64,000 nucleotides of DNA from Acidobacteria bacterium Ga0074141 (lineage in GTDB: Bacteria > Acidobacteriota > Blastocatellia > Pyrinomonadales > Pyrinomonadaceae): NCBI GenBank assembly GCA_001464665.1, contig LNDP01000024.1, forward strand, positions 496,001 to 560,000, read 5' to 3'. The notes under the pieces are model-generated. The model saw only the letters and a list, made by a program, of their open reading frames with translations. It was not told where the DNA came from and did not search any database. Both the position numbers and the translations under genes were made by a program. Positions 1 to 7,596 of this stretch are shown piece after piece. Position 1 is the first letter of the stretch, and each line of letters begins with the position of its first letter.

Positions 1-848
1 ATGGGAACTCTCCCAATCGAGAAGAGATCATCAAGAAGGAATGTTATGTTTTTGACTTTGCCCCGGATCGTGCGTTGAGGCAAATCTCGGAGTACAGTTC
101 AAAGCTCGATGTAGGTGACTACGATCTCGAAAAGAAAGTTGCCGAGTTTATTCAGTTCCTGCCGGTCATTGCATACGACGGCTACGCAATGAAGGAGATC
201 AATGCTGGCGAAGTGCTAGAAATGGCAATGAGCGGGTCGACGGCAACATTGCTTGCACGGCGCTGGCAAGCGGCTGTTCTGGTAAACGTCGATAACGACA
301 CCCTCAAGAAATTGATGGCAAACGCCGAAGCGATGGCCGCCCTCGAAAAGATCGAAGCCTTCCGTGCTCTCAATCAAGACATTGAGACGATCATTAACAA
401 ATCGGATGCGGTCAAGAAAGCTAAAACCAAAGCAAACGAAGAAGACCTAACTGACAACGAGAAGAGACAACTGAAGGAAGACGAGAAGGAACTGAAATCC
501 AAGCGAGAGCAGATCCGCCAGAAGTTGCTCAAGTTCGCGACCCGAGTTCCAGTTTTCATGTATCTCACCGATTACCGTGAGCGCAGCCTTAAGGACGTGA
601 TCACCGAGCTAGAACCGGAACTCTTCCGCAAGGTTACTGGTCTTGAAAAGAAGGACTTCGAGCTGATGGTCAGCCTTAATCTATTTAACGAGGCAAGAAT
701 GAACGAGGCCGTCTTTGGGTTCAAGCGTTACGAAGATTTGAGCCTCGCCTACACCGGAGTGTACAAACATAAAGATATGCCGGTTGGCGGGTTCTCCACG
801 GTATTGAGTAGGCCGGAGTTTGATGAGGTCTTTGTGAATCAGGGTTAA
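1..848 (+). CDS. C-terminal part of a restriction-type DEAD/DEAH helicase (partial, 5' end outside window)
   Basis: The frame is open from base 3 with no stop before 848, so this is the tail of a longer protein and the TTG at 75 is only an internal codon. About 281 residues are visible. They begin with a hydrophobic-aromatic stretch (CYVFDFAPDRALRQI) and contain a Lys/Glu-rich segment likely to form a coiled coil. They end in a conserved-looking block (FMYLTDYRE, then a FNEARMNEAVFGFKRYEDL-type segment). I recall this block from the C-termini of helicase subunits of type I/III-like restriction systems, but no helicase motif lies inside the window to confirm it. The HTH, peptidase and EVE-like genes downstream on the same strand fit a defence operon. 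The nuclease or methylase partner would have to lie upstream, out of view. Confidence 0.5.
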   Translation, partial: GNSPNREEIIKKECYVFDFAPDRALRQISEYSSKLDVGDYDLEKKVAEFIQFLPVIAYDGYAMKEINAGEVLEMAMSGSTATLLARRWQAAVLVNVDNDTLKKLMANAEAMAALEKIEAFRALNQDIETIINKSDAVKKAKTKANEEDLTDNEKRQLKEDEKELKSKREQIRQKLLKFATRVPVFMYLTDYRERSLKDVITELEPELFRKVTGLEKKDFELMVSLNLFNEARMNEAVFGFKRYEDLSLAYTGVYKHKDMPVGGFSTVLSRPEFDEVFVNQG

Positions 849-873
849 CCGGTTGATGTCTTGATTCGTAATT

Positions 874-1215
874 ATGGCAAAGCTTTCCGCAAAATCTATC
901 GTGATCCTCGAGTTAATCGCTGACGGGCAGAGTTACACTCAGATTGTGGACGGACATCCCGAGATAACGTATTTGGATATTTTCAATGCGGCCAAGGAGG
1001 CATTGAATCTAAACGGCGAGACTTCCAGTCATGTTAATAGGCTACAGGAAATCAAAGAAGCATACCCGCGTGCCTACGAGAAATGGAGCGACAAGGAAGA
1101 CGAGCAACTTAGGACAATGCATACCGAGCGACGAGCTATCAACGAAATTGCCGCAATTTTGGAGCGACAGCCTTCAGCGATTCATTCGCGACTCGAAAAA
1201 CTGCGTCTGGCGTAA
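874..1215 (+). CDS. Small HTH/SANT-like DNA-binding protein
   Basis: 113 residues, starting 25 bp after the helicase stop. The first half (SAKSIVILELIADGQSYTQI) resembles a DUF433-like or resolvase-type helix-turn-helix, followed by an ITYLDIFNAAKEAL segment. The second half (WSDKEDEQL then INEIAAILERQPSAIHSRL) looks like a SANT/Myb-like or sigma-region-4-like HTH that bacteria use in small DNA-binding proteins. It probably binds DNA as a regulator or specificity partner of the flanking restriction-like genes. Family membership is read from motif appearance only. No membrane segment or signal peptide is present. Confidence 0.5.
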   Translation: MAKLSAKSIVILELIADGQSYTQIVDGHPEITYLDIFNAAKEALNLNGETSSHVNRLQEIKEAYPRAYEKWSDKEDEQLRTMHTERRAINEIAAILERQPSAIHSRLEKLRLA

Positions 1216-1320
1216 CGTCATAGGGACCTGTCCGCGGGCGAGCCCAACGCCGGAAACGCCGACCGTCATCGAGCTCGTCTCAAAGTGCCTCCAACGTGCG
1301 CAGGAAATCACAACGTAGAA

Positions 1321-2145
1321 ATGAGACTTTCGGAAATTTCTGAGTTTACTTTTGGTTTTGCCTTTCTCCACGAGCAAGCAAGCCGGAGTTGGTACGGGAT
1401 GACCGCTGTGCCAATACTGCCCTCTCTGCAGCAGGAGGCCAAAAAAGGATGGGACGCGATGCTGCCAATAAGAGGCGTGCCGAACTATTATCAATTCAAA
1501 CTTAGCGACTATTTGATTGGTGCAAATGCAAAGTACCGCAAGAACAAGCCATTTTACCCAAGCCCCTACTTCCGAATCTCTCTGCACCGACGATACAACA
1601 ACCAACAACACCAACGCCTGCGCGAACTTTCAAAGACGGCTCCCGATACCTATTACGTCGCTCCTGAAACGAACGACGTTAACGAGTTCAACAGCCATTT
1701 CCTTGGTTCGCGGGTTATTGAAATCTCGCGAATGATCCCAGTCAATGAATGCAAGGATATTTTTGACGACGAGCAGCATTTCATAACCTACCAACGCGGC
1801 AAACCGAAGTGGCACGAACATTCCGAACCGATCTTGCATGAATCTTCGATACTGGGAAGCGAACACGAATCGTTTTTGCATTCTCAACGCGAGCGAGTTC
1901 GCCTCCTGGATCTTGTGTACGCAAGAGAGCTTTGGGAGACGAACGCCGCACTTGCCGATAAGGTCTTGGCAATGGAACGCTATTTGCCAGTAGATGAGAA
2001 AAGAATATTGATCGCCAAACCAAAGAACCGGACCAGGAACGCCTACCTCGAAGCAGCCGCAGGTATCGCAATGACCTTGTTTCGATCAGTACTTGTGTTT
2101 GTTGGCGAATCTAAATCTGATAAAGAATCCAGAAGCAATGGCTGA
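1321..2145 (+). CDS. Uncharacterised protein of the defence-like operon
   Basis: 274 residues from the ATG at 1321. The frame extends to a GTG at 1285, but the ATG begins the first convincing stretch, MRLSEISEFTFGFAFLHEQ. I do not recognise a named domain. The protein is aromatic- and charge-rich without signal peptide or long hydrophobic segments, except a short one near the end (IAMTLFRSVLVFVG). Blocks such as VPNYYQFKLSDYL and PYFRISLH resemble a family of unknown proteins of similar size that I recall near restriction genes. The stop overlaps the start of the following metallopeptidase gene by 8 bp, which suggests translational coupling and a joint role. Confidence 0.6.
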   Translation: MRLSEISEFTFGFAFLHEQASRSWYGMTAVPILPSLQQEAKKGWDAMLPIRGVPNYYQFKLSDYLIGANAKYRKNKPFYPSPYFRISLHRRYNNQQHQRLRELSKTAPDTYYVAPETNDVNEFNSHFLGSRVIEISRMIPVNECKDIFDDEQHFITYQRGKPKWHEHSEPILHESSILGSEHESFLHSQRERVRLLDLVYARELWETNAALADKVLAMERYLPVDEKRILIAKPKNRTRNAYLEAAAGIAMTLFRSVLVFVGESKSDKESRSNG

Positions 2146-2980
2146 CCAGTTATCATTGTTCGATGCCCAAGAAGCCCGATCGCTGCTTGATCAGCTGATA
2201 GCTGAGTCGCGTCTTTACAAAACGAGCAAGGACTATAAGGAACTTCTAGATTTCGTGATTCGGCTACGCCATATGGCACCATTCAATGCTATGCTTTTGC
2301 AGATCCAGAAACCGGGGCTGAAATACGCGATGTCTGCGCGAAATTGGCGGGAAAAATTCGGAAGATTTCCGAAGGAAGGTACGCGTCCGCTTGTGATCAT
2401 GAGGCCTTTTGCACCGGTAGACTTTGTTTACGATGTAGTCGATACGGAAGGAGCGGATTTGCCCCGTGATGTATTCGCGTTCACCGCCATTGGAAGCCTA
2501 GATGCGGCCTCATTCGATCGGTTCAAAGCTTTACTTGCCCGAAAAGGAATCAATTGGTTTGAAGTCGATCAGGGCGATGCCCATGCGGGGCTTGTGAGAA
2601 TTCTTTCTCGCTCGGAGGAAGTGGGGAACACTTACAGGATCAATATCAATAAGAACCATACGCCCCCGACCCAATTTGCTACGCTCGCTCACGAGCTAGG
2701 CCACGTGTTTCTCGGGCATCTCGGACGAGACAAAAAACTAAAGATCAAGGACCGCACATATAAGGCTGATGACATGATGGAGATCGAAGCCGAATCCGTC
2801 GCGCATATCGTATGCAAACGAATTGGCATTGAGCCGCAGTCTCTTAATTACCTTTCATCATTTGTCGAAAACGAACAAGAGATTGAGGAACTTGACATCT
2901 ATGCAATTCTCGTCGCGGCAGGAGCGGTAGAAAACCTATTGGAGTTAAACCCAAAGGTGTTTCGTGCTCGGATGGAATAG
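2138..2980 (+). CDS. ImmA/IrrE-family zinc metallopeptidase
   Basis: 280 residues from the ATG at 2138, which lies inside the end of the preceding gene. The zinc-binding motif HELGH is at residues 185-189, with acidic candidates for the third ligand in EIEAESVAH around 215-222. The N-terminal part (KTSKDYKELLDFVIRLRH, then FNAMLLQIQKPG) resembles the DNA-binding region of ArdC/LtrC-type antirestriction proteins. ImmA/IrrE peptidases cleave repressors in response to DNA damage or mobile-element signals. Here the obvious local candidate substrate is the small HTH protein at 874, which is my inference. The neighbours support a regulated defence module. Confidence 0.8.
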   Translation: MADQLSLFDAQEARSLLDQLIAESRLYKTSKDYKELLDFVIRLRHMAPFNAMLLQIQKPGLKYAMSARNWREKFGRFPKEGTRPLVIMRPFAPVDFVYDVVDTEGADLPRDVFAFTAIGSLDAASFDRFKALLARKGINWFEVDQGDAHAGLVRILSRSEEVGNTYRININKNHTPPTQFATLAHELGHVFLGHLGRDKKLKIKDRTYKADDMMEIEAESVAHIVCKRIGIEPQSLNYLSSFVENEQEIEELDIYAILVAAGAVENLLELNPKVFRARME

Positions 2981-3009
2981 ACGTGTTGAGTCGATATTGG
3001 GAGATTAAT

Positions 3010-3426
3010 ATGGCAACTTGGATGTATCAGTTGAATCAGAGAAGCTGGGCTCCGAAACGGTTTCGGATTGAGATATGGGAGGGCGAGCGTTGGTCTTGGC
3101 CGGTAAGGACAGGGTTGCCGAAGGGCGCGTCCTTGCAGGCCGGCGATACGATAGTCTTTTTCTACGCACCGAGTGGTGGGAACGATCCGGGCTTTTACGG
3201 TTGGGCTGTCGTCCTAGAATGGTACGAGGAGAATCGCGATCTTTACTTTCGGGCTGCGGCACCTACCGATCATCTCAAGATGCATCCTTGGTGGGACGAT
3301 TCCGCACAGGCTGTTGCTGACGCCATCCGCGGGAAGATGAAACAGCGAACCATCTGGAACGTTCCGGACCGACTTGTTCCTGAGCTTCGAAATGGAATTA
3401 CCCGTTGGCTCGGCGGCAATCCGTAA
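3010..3426 (+). CDS. EVE/PUA-like domain protein
   Basis: 138 residues from the ATG at 3010, which has a GGGAGA ribosome-binding site just upstream. An in-frame upstream start at 2983 lacks one. The pattern is that of a single EVE-like (PUA superfamily) fold: a leading WMYQLNQRSW, then GDTIVFFYAP, then FYGWAVVLEW and a Trp-rich end. EVE domains bind modified bases in DNA or RNA and are often attached to restriction or other defence systems. It is the last gene of the left-edge cluster, 29 bp after the metallopeptidase gene. It could also be a PUA-like domain of another subfamily, because sequence similarity in this fold is weak. Confidence 0.5.
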   Translation: MATWMYQLNQRSWAPKRFRIEIWEGERWSWPVRTGLPKGASLQAGDTIVFFYAPSGGNDPGFYGWAVVLEWYEENRDLYFRAAAPTDHLKMHPWWDDSAQAVADAIRGKMKQRTIWNVPDRLVPELRNGITRWLGGNP

Positions 3427-3540
3427 ACACCCGAATGGTCCGGCTTTTAATTTCTCAAGTAACGATTCGGTGTAATTTGTGAATTCCTCGAAATTCGTTC
3501 ATTTTGATCGAAAATGGGCGGGATTGGGGAGAAATGGGCT

Positions 3541-3791
3541 TGCGCGAATGAGTTCTGAGCTTGCGCGAATGAATTATTGGGTTGCGCAAATCATTTCTGA
3601 GCTTGCGCAAATGAATTCTGCAATTGCAGGAATGAATTATTCGTTTGCGCAAATGAGGTGCGCAATTGCGCAAATGAATTATTGGTTTGCGCAAATGAAT
3701 TATTCGGCTCAGGAATGAATTATTCGTTTGCGCAAATGAATTATTTGTCCCCAGAAATGAATTATTTGTGCCGGGAAATGATCTCTGCGGA
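3541..3791. repeat. Minisatellite: 12 degenerate 21-bp units
   Basis: Consecutive units of 21 bp with consensus TGCGCAAATGAATTATTNGTT start at 3541, 3562, 3583, 3604, 3625, 3646, 3667, 3688, 3709 (20 bp), 3729, 3750 and 3771. Because 21 is divisible by three, both strands show repeat-like open frames (plus-strand heptads of the type AQMNYWF). The 20-bp unit at 3709 shifts that frame, no ribosome-binding site precedes it, and the frame ends at once. I therefore treat it as non-coding repeat DNA just downstream of the defence-like genes. Confidence 0.9.
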
Positions 3792-3849
3792 CCGGGCGGC
3801 GAACTCTTAGCGGGAATGTTTTCGCCACGGAGATCACTTTCTTAGCGAT

Positions 3850-4001
3850 GAGTGACGAGTGACAAGTGACGAGTGACGAGAGCGAAGGGACAAGAGACAA
3901 AAAGTCAGACTGAGGGGTTGCGGATCGGTTTGAGTGTCGAGGGATCTTTTCTTAGTGGCGAGTGGTGAGTGACGAGTGACTTTTTTTGAGTGGCGAGTGG
4001 T
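3850..4001. repeat. Heptanucleotide arrays (GAGTGAC-type)
   Basis: Three short arrays of a 7-bp unit GAGTGRC: 3850-3880, 3953-3980 and 3988-4001. The last two are separated by exactly seven T residues, so the 7-bp phase is kept. This resembles the short tandemly repeated repetitive (STRR) heptamers known from cyanobacterial genomes. It sits in the gene-free stretch 3427-4439 and carries no coding signal. Confidence 0.85.
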
Positions 4002-4133
4002 GAGAAAAGAGGGTTGAGAGGCGGTTGAGGAGAGAAGAATTTTGGGGCCTTTTTATTTTTTTTTCGGGTGTTTTTTGGGCGGTTTTTGGTGGGGATCTTG
4101 GGTTGTTTTTGGCGGTTCTGGCGGCGTGCGGGA

Positions 4134-4183
4134 AACACAATTAGTTGTGCGGGTGGTTTCGGGTCACCTCAACTTATTGTGTT
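4134..4183. other. Long imperfect hairpin in gene-free DNA
   Basis: AACACAAT (4134-4141) pairs with ATTGTGTT (4176-4183). Inside, AGTTG (4143-4147) pairs with CAACT (4170-4174), and GGTG (4152-4155) with CACC (4165-4168). A second GC-rich hairpin follows: CCCGCGG (4226-4232) with CCGCGGG (4242-4248). It is nested in TTGCCCGC (4223-4230) with GCGGGCAA (4263-4270). Both lie upstream of the promoter at 4280 and could be a structured RNA, a terminator remnant or a small mobile-repeat relic. Nothing in the sequence decides between these. Confidence 0.5.
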
Positions 4184-4279
4184 CAGGCGGTTTAGCCCGC
4201 TGAGCGAGATCGGCGGCAAAAATTGCCCGCGGGTCCTCTGGCCGCGGGGCGGGCGGAGAGGTGCGGGCAAAAAAAATTG

Positions 4280-4308
4280 TTGACAGATTTTGGTGACTTG
4301 TGTAAAAA
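4280..4308 (+). promoter_or_regulatory. Sigma-70-like promoter for the gene at 4440
   Basis: A perfect -35 TTGACA (4280-4285) is followed after 17 bp by TAAAAA (4303-4308). The inferred transcript start is about 125 bp before the ATG at 4440, leaving a long leader, and a GGAG ribosome-binding site lies at about 4425. Confidence 0.55.
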
Positions 4309-4439
4309 ATCGAATTGGGTCTGCCGGAGGCTCCCTATCTCCTGCCAACGGCGACCGAAGTTTTACTTCTGCCTTCCGTTTCAGGTGATGTGATCTCCTG
4401 TAGCTCCTAATCCAAAAAACCATAGGAGACTATAAACAT

Positions 4440-5129
4440 ATGGCCAAGAAAAATTGGTGGCCAACATCACTCGCGGAGCAGCTCGTGCTGGTCCAGAACT
4501 TTCAGAACAAGATAGACGGTTACGCCGTTGCCTTGGGGCTTGACCCCGCACAGGTCGCGGCGGCACAGGACCTCTGCGACGGCTTCGTTACGGCCTTTAC
4601 GTTTCACGAATCGGCCAAGACGACGATGCAGTCGGTCACACAATGGCGCGACGAAGTTTTCAGCGGCACGCCTACGGGCGATCCCGCCGGAGCTCCGCCG
4701 GTGTTCGCTGTGGCCGGTGCTCCCGCGTTAACCCGGGGAGTTGTAACGCAGCTTTTTGAGCTTCGCGACCTTATCGTCTCGCTGCCGGGCTATACGGAAG
4801 CCATCGGCGAGGATCTGGGGATTGTCGGTGCCCAAAAGTCTGACGTTATTCCCGAATTGGTCGCTCCGGAGCTCAAGCCTTCGGTCGCTTCGGGCTATAC
4901 GGTAAATCTTAAGGGCAGTATGCAGGGAATGACCGGCATGCGGGTCGAATACAGACGCGCGGGCGGCGATTTCACACCTGTTGCTTTTTTGACGAACCTT
5001 CCGGGCACGGTCCAGATCTCGCCGGCGGCTCCCGGGCAACCGGAATCCGGCGAGATCAGGGCGGTATTCATCCGTAAGAATGCCGAGTTTGGCAACTTCT
5101 CGCCAAACTATCCCGTAACTGTCTCCTAA
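4440..5129 (+). CDS. Hypothetical protein, cytoplasmic, two-part
   Basis: 229 residues with no signal peptide and no membrane segment. The N-terminal ~120 residues look helical and Ala-rich (LAEQLVLVQNFQNKIDGYAVAL onwards). After about residue 135 the composition changes to a Gly/Thr/Pro-rich, beta-type segment ending NFSPNYPVTVS, suggestive of a fibronectin-III-like or other beta-sandwich domain. I do not recognise the family. It is a single-gene unit with its own promoter and a good GGAG ribosome-binding site, between repeat-rich DNA and a convergent MFS transporter gene. Small proteins of this layout are common orphans in Acidobacteria and Bacteroidetes. Confidence 0.7.
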   Translation: MAKKNWWPTSLAEQLVLVQNFQNKIDGYAVALGLDPAQVAAAQDLCDGFVTAFTFHESAKTTMQSVTQWRDEVFSGTPTGDPAGAPPVFAVAGAPALTRGVVTQLFELRDLIVSLPGYTEAIGEDLGIVGAQKSDVIPELVAPELKPSVASGYTVNLKGSMQGMTGMRVEYRRAGGDFTPVAFLTNLPGTVQISPAAPGQPESGEIRAVFIRKNAEFGNFSPNYPVTVS

Positions 5130-5251
5130 AACCCACCCTCACCTACCCAAACACATTTCCCAAGCCAAACAGGCCGCAGATAACCCCAAATAACCCGCCT
5201 CCCATTTGCCGAAAGGCATGTCCCACAAGCGGTAAAGGTGTGTCCGCGGCC

Positions 5252-6490
5252 TTAAGTTTTCGCGTGTGAGGTTGGCACGAGCTTCGGCAGGTTCATTCGG
5301 AGTTGGAGGATGGCGGCGGAGAGGATTGTGAGGATGGCGATGACGATGACGGAGGCAGAAAGGCCAAAGGCATCGGCGATGATCCCGGTAAGGATGGCGC
5401 CAAAGGCATAACCGAGGTCGCGCCAGAGCCGGAAAACCCCGACGCTTTTTGGGCGGTCCTCGGGGTGAGTTATCTCGGCAATGGAGGCGAGAAATGTGGG
5501 GTAAACCATCGCCGTGCCCCAGCCGAGAAGAGTTGCGAGCGCGATATAGGCGGTAATGGTCTCGGCAAAAGGCATTACGAGAAGCGCAATGCCCTGGAGC
5601 AGCATCCCGACGAAGAGCATACGTTTTTTATCGAAGTGGTCGGCCATTTTTCCGGTAAATAGCTGGCCGAAACCCCAAACGGCGGGGTAGATGGCGGTTA
5701 CGGCACCGATCTCGGAAAGCGAGAACCGCTTTGCCGCAAGTATTACGGGCAGAAGGCCCCAGACCATTCCGTCATTAAGGTTATTGACCAGCCCGGCCTG
5801 TGTTATCGAGCCGAGATTCCGGTCGCGGATGGTCGTATCCCAAAAAACGCTGCGGAGCTTTGCCACCTGCGATGTCTCGCTCTCCCGGGCAACGTGGTGG
5901 CGGGTATCGCGAATGAGAAAGATGGACATCGCCAGCCCGATAACGGCCATCACGATGCCTATATAAAAAGGATAGGGGCGGAGGCCATATTCACCCGCCA
6001 CCCAGCCGGTAATGAAGGCAATAGCCCCGACCGAGACGTAGCCGGCGAATTCGTTGAGCCCCATTGCGAGTCCTCGGTTGCGCTCGCCGATCAGGTCTAT
6101 CTTCATCACAACCGTGCTCGACCAGGTAAGGCCCTGATTGATGCCGAGCAAAACATTGGCGGCAATTATCCAGTTCCAGCTCGGGGCATACATTAATATA
6201 AGCGGAACAGGAAGCCCGAAGAGCCAGCCGAGAATCAGCAGGTTGCGGCGGCCGAGCCTATTTGCCAGAGCTCCGGTAAAGTAGTTGGTAAACGCCTTTA
6301 CGACGCCAAAAACTACTATAAAGGAGAGCAGGGCCGTCTTTGCGGCGATGGCAAATTCGGCCTCGGCGATCTGCGGCAAGATGGAGCGCTCAAGCCCGAC
6401 CATGCCGCCGACAAAAGCATTTACGACGACCAGCAATGTAAATTGGCCGATGTTTTCCCTGAGGCCGAGCCTGACGTCAGATTCGCTCAC
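5252..6490 (-). CDS. MFS transporter
   Basis: 412 residues with about 12 hydrophobic segments. The MFS loop signature between TM2 and TM3 is visible as GALANRLGRRN, and a second-half equivalent as GKMADHFDKKR. A cytoplasmic Arg/Glu-rich loop near residues 195-215 separates the halves. The substrate cannot be read from the sequence; drug or metabolite efflux is the usual role of such proteins. The proposed start is a GTG at 6490 without a clear ribosome-binding site, so the true start may differ by a few codons. The gene lies 87 bp downstream of hspR on the same strand and could be the last gene of the heat-shock transcription unit. Confidence 0.85.
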   Translation of the reverse strand: MSESDVRLGLRENIGQFTLLVVVNAFVGGMVGLERSILPQIAEAEFAIAAKTALLSFIVVFGVVKAFTNYFTGALANRLGRRNLLILGWLFGLPVPLILMYAPSWNWIIAANVLLGINQGLTWSSTVVMKIDLIGERNRGLAMGLNEFAGYVSVGAIAFITGWVAGEYGLRPYPFYIGIVMAVIGLAMSIFLIRDTRHHVARESETSQVAKLRSVFWDTTIRDRNLGSITQAGLVNNLNDGMVWGLLPVILAAKRFSLSEIGAVTAIYPAVWGFGQLFTGKMADHFDKKRMLFVGMLLQGIALLVMPFAETITAYIALATLLGWGTAMVYPTFLASIAEITHPEDRPKSVGVFRLWRDLGYAFGAILTGIIADAFGLSASVIVIAILTILSAAILQLRMNLPKLVPTSHAKT

Positions 6491-6577
6491 GCGGGGAAAT
6501 CTATCACCGTTCGAAGCGGAAAGGAAATCGAGGCCGGGCCGTGCGGCTTGGCCGTGAGGCGGAGGAAATGCGTCCGA

Positions 6578-6964
6578 TTAGTCTTCTTCCGAAGGGTCAA
6601 AGCGGCGGACCCGGGAGACGGGAATGAGTGCGTCGGTCGGGCTTTCACTTCCGCGGCGGACGAACTCATCGGCATGGAGCCGGAGGTAGTCAAAGAAGCG
6701 CTCGAACTCCCGCTGCATCGCGTCCATCTTTTCCCGCATATTGAGGATGATCTCAACGCCCGCGAGATTGACGCCGAGGTCGCGGGTCAGAGATAGAATC
6801 ACCTCAAGGCGTTCGAGATCGCTATCTTCAAAAAGGCGCGTGTTGCCCTCCGACCGCGAGGGCTTCAAGAGCCCCTCGCGCTCATACATCCGAAGCGTCT
6901 GCGGATGTATCTCATACATCTCCGCCACGGCGCTTATTGTGTATGTTTTGACACGCTTCTTCAT
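6578..6964 (-). CDS. hspR: HspR-type MerR-family heat-shock repressor
   Basis: 128 residues. The N-terminal MerR winged helix is clear (YTISAVAEMYEIHPQTLRMYEREGLL...), and the SRSEGNTRLFEDSDLERLE wing is typical of HspR. The C-terminal half is a helical dimerisation segment. HspR proteins repress dnaK-type operons by binding HAIR inverted repeats and use DnaK as co-repressor. The gene lies downstream of dnaK and dnaJ on the same strand. A HAIR-like operator is present upstream of dnaK at 10884-10904, so a feedback loop is very likely. The nearest upstream gene is not dnaJ but the S23-type gene at 7064. Confidence 0.9.
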   Translation of the reverse strand: MKKRVKTYTISAVAEMYEIHPQTLRMYEREGLLKPSRSEGNTRLFEDSDLERLEVILSLTRDLGVNLAGVEIILNMREKMDAMQREFERFFDYLRLHADEFVRRGSESPTDALIPVSRVRRFDPSEED

Positions 6965-6972
6965 CGTTCTTA

Positions 6973-7012
6973 GAGTTTCAGAGTTGCGGAGTTACAGAGT
7001 TGCAGAGTTGTC
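6973..7012. repeat. Octanucleotide array, left flank of the S23 gene (GAGTTNCR)
   Basis: Five 8-bp units of the form GAGTTNCR run from 6973 to 7012, with degenerate copies on to about 7056. The unit is the reverse complement of the array on the other side of the S23 gene, so the gene is bracketed by inverted arrays. Confidence 0.85.
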
Positions 7013-7063
7013 TGTTTGTTACCCGGTCTCTGTAACTCGATAGTTCCGGAGTTTCAGGCCGGT

Positions 7064-7450
7064 TTAGTTTTGCGCAGCCTTTTTCTCACTTTCGCGGAGA
7101 AACTTTGCGAGAGATAGGGTCATTTTTGACACCTCATTTGCAAGGCCATACATTTCCCGGAAATCTTCCTCGCCGCAATACCCAAGCCCTTTCGCTACAT
7201 ACAAATGTGACTGCACTTCGGCGGCAGAACCTCGTGCAAGATTTAGAAAGTTGGCAAACTCTGAATTCGTTCTTCGTCCGTGTCCCTCAGCGATGTTTGC
7301 CATGGTCGAGACCGCAGCCCGGCGGATCTGATCACGAAGACCAAAATCTTTGGAAAACGAACTGTCGGATGTCATGCGATAAACACGCATCGTCAATTCC
7401 AAAGCTTTTTGCCAAGCCTTAATGTCCTCAAACCGCGCAAAGCTCGCCAT
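7064..7450 (-). CDS. S23/IVP-type four-helix-bundle protein
   Basis: 128 residues. The family signature is clear: FEDIKAWQKALELTMRVY near the start, DFGLRDQIRRAAVSTMANIAEG in the middle and FLNLARGSAAEVQSHL after it. These proteins form pentameric four-helix bundles. They were first seen in intervening sequences of 23S rRNA genes and are related to the Avd accessory protein of diversity-generating retroelements. Their cellular role is unsettled. The gene sits between dnaJ and hspR, where other HspR operons have no such gene, and is flanked by inverted 8-bp arrays, which suggests it arrived as a cassette. Confidence 0.93.
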   Translation of the reverse strand: MASFARFEDIKAWQKALELTMRVYRMTSDSSFSKDFGLRDQIRRAAVSTMANIAEGHGRRTNSEFANFLNLARGSAAEVQSHLYVAKGLGYCGEEDFREMYGLANEVSKMTLSLAKFLRESEKKAAQN

Positions 7451-7596
7451 AACTCCTAAACTCCGTAACTCCGAAACTTCCTATCTCTGCAACTCTGCAA
7501 CTCCGAAACTCCGAAACTTCCTATCTCTGCAACTCTGCAACTCTGCAACTACGAAACTCCGAAACTCTGTAACTCTGAAACTCCGCAACTCTCAAC
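7451..7596. repeat. Octanucleotide array, right flank of the S23 gene (AACTCYGN)
   Basis: The whole dnaJ to S23 intergenic stretch is built of 8-bp units AACTCYGN. It includes a larger direct duplication of a segment containing ACTTCCTATCTCTGCAACTC. Read on the other strand it is the motif of the array at 6973-7012. The same unit returns at 12167-12230. Confidence 0.9.

Noticed and set aside
3479-3718. Plus-strand 79-codon open frame with heptad-like AQMNYW repeats (and a matching minus-strand frame at 3455-3694)
   Set aside because: Both frames arise from the 21-bp repeat unit, have no ribosome-binding site, and the 20-bp unit at 3709 breaks the frame; treated as repeat DNA.
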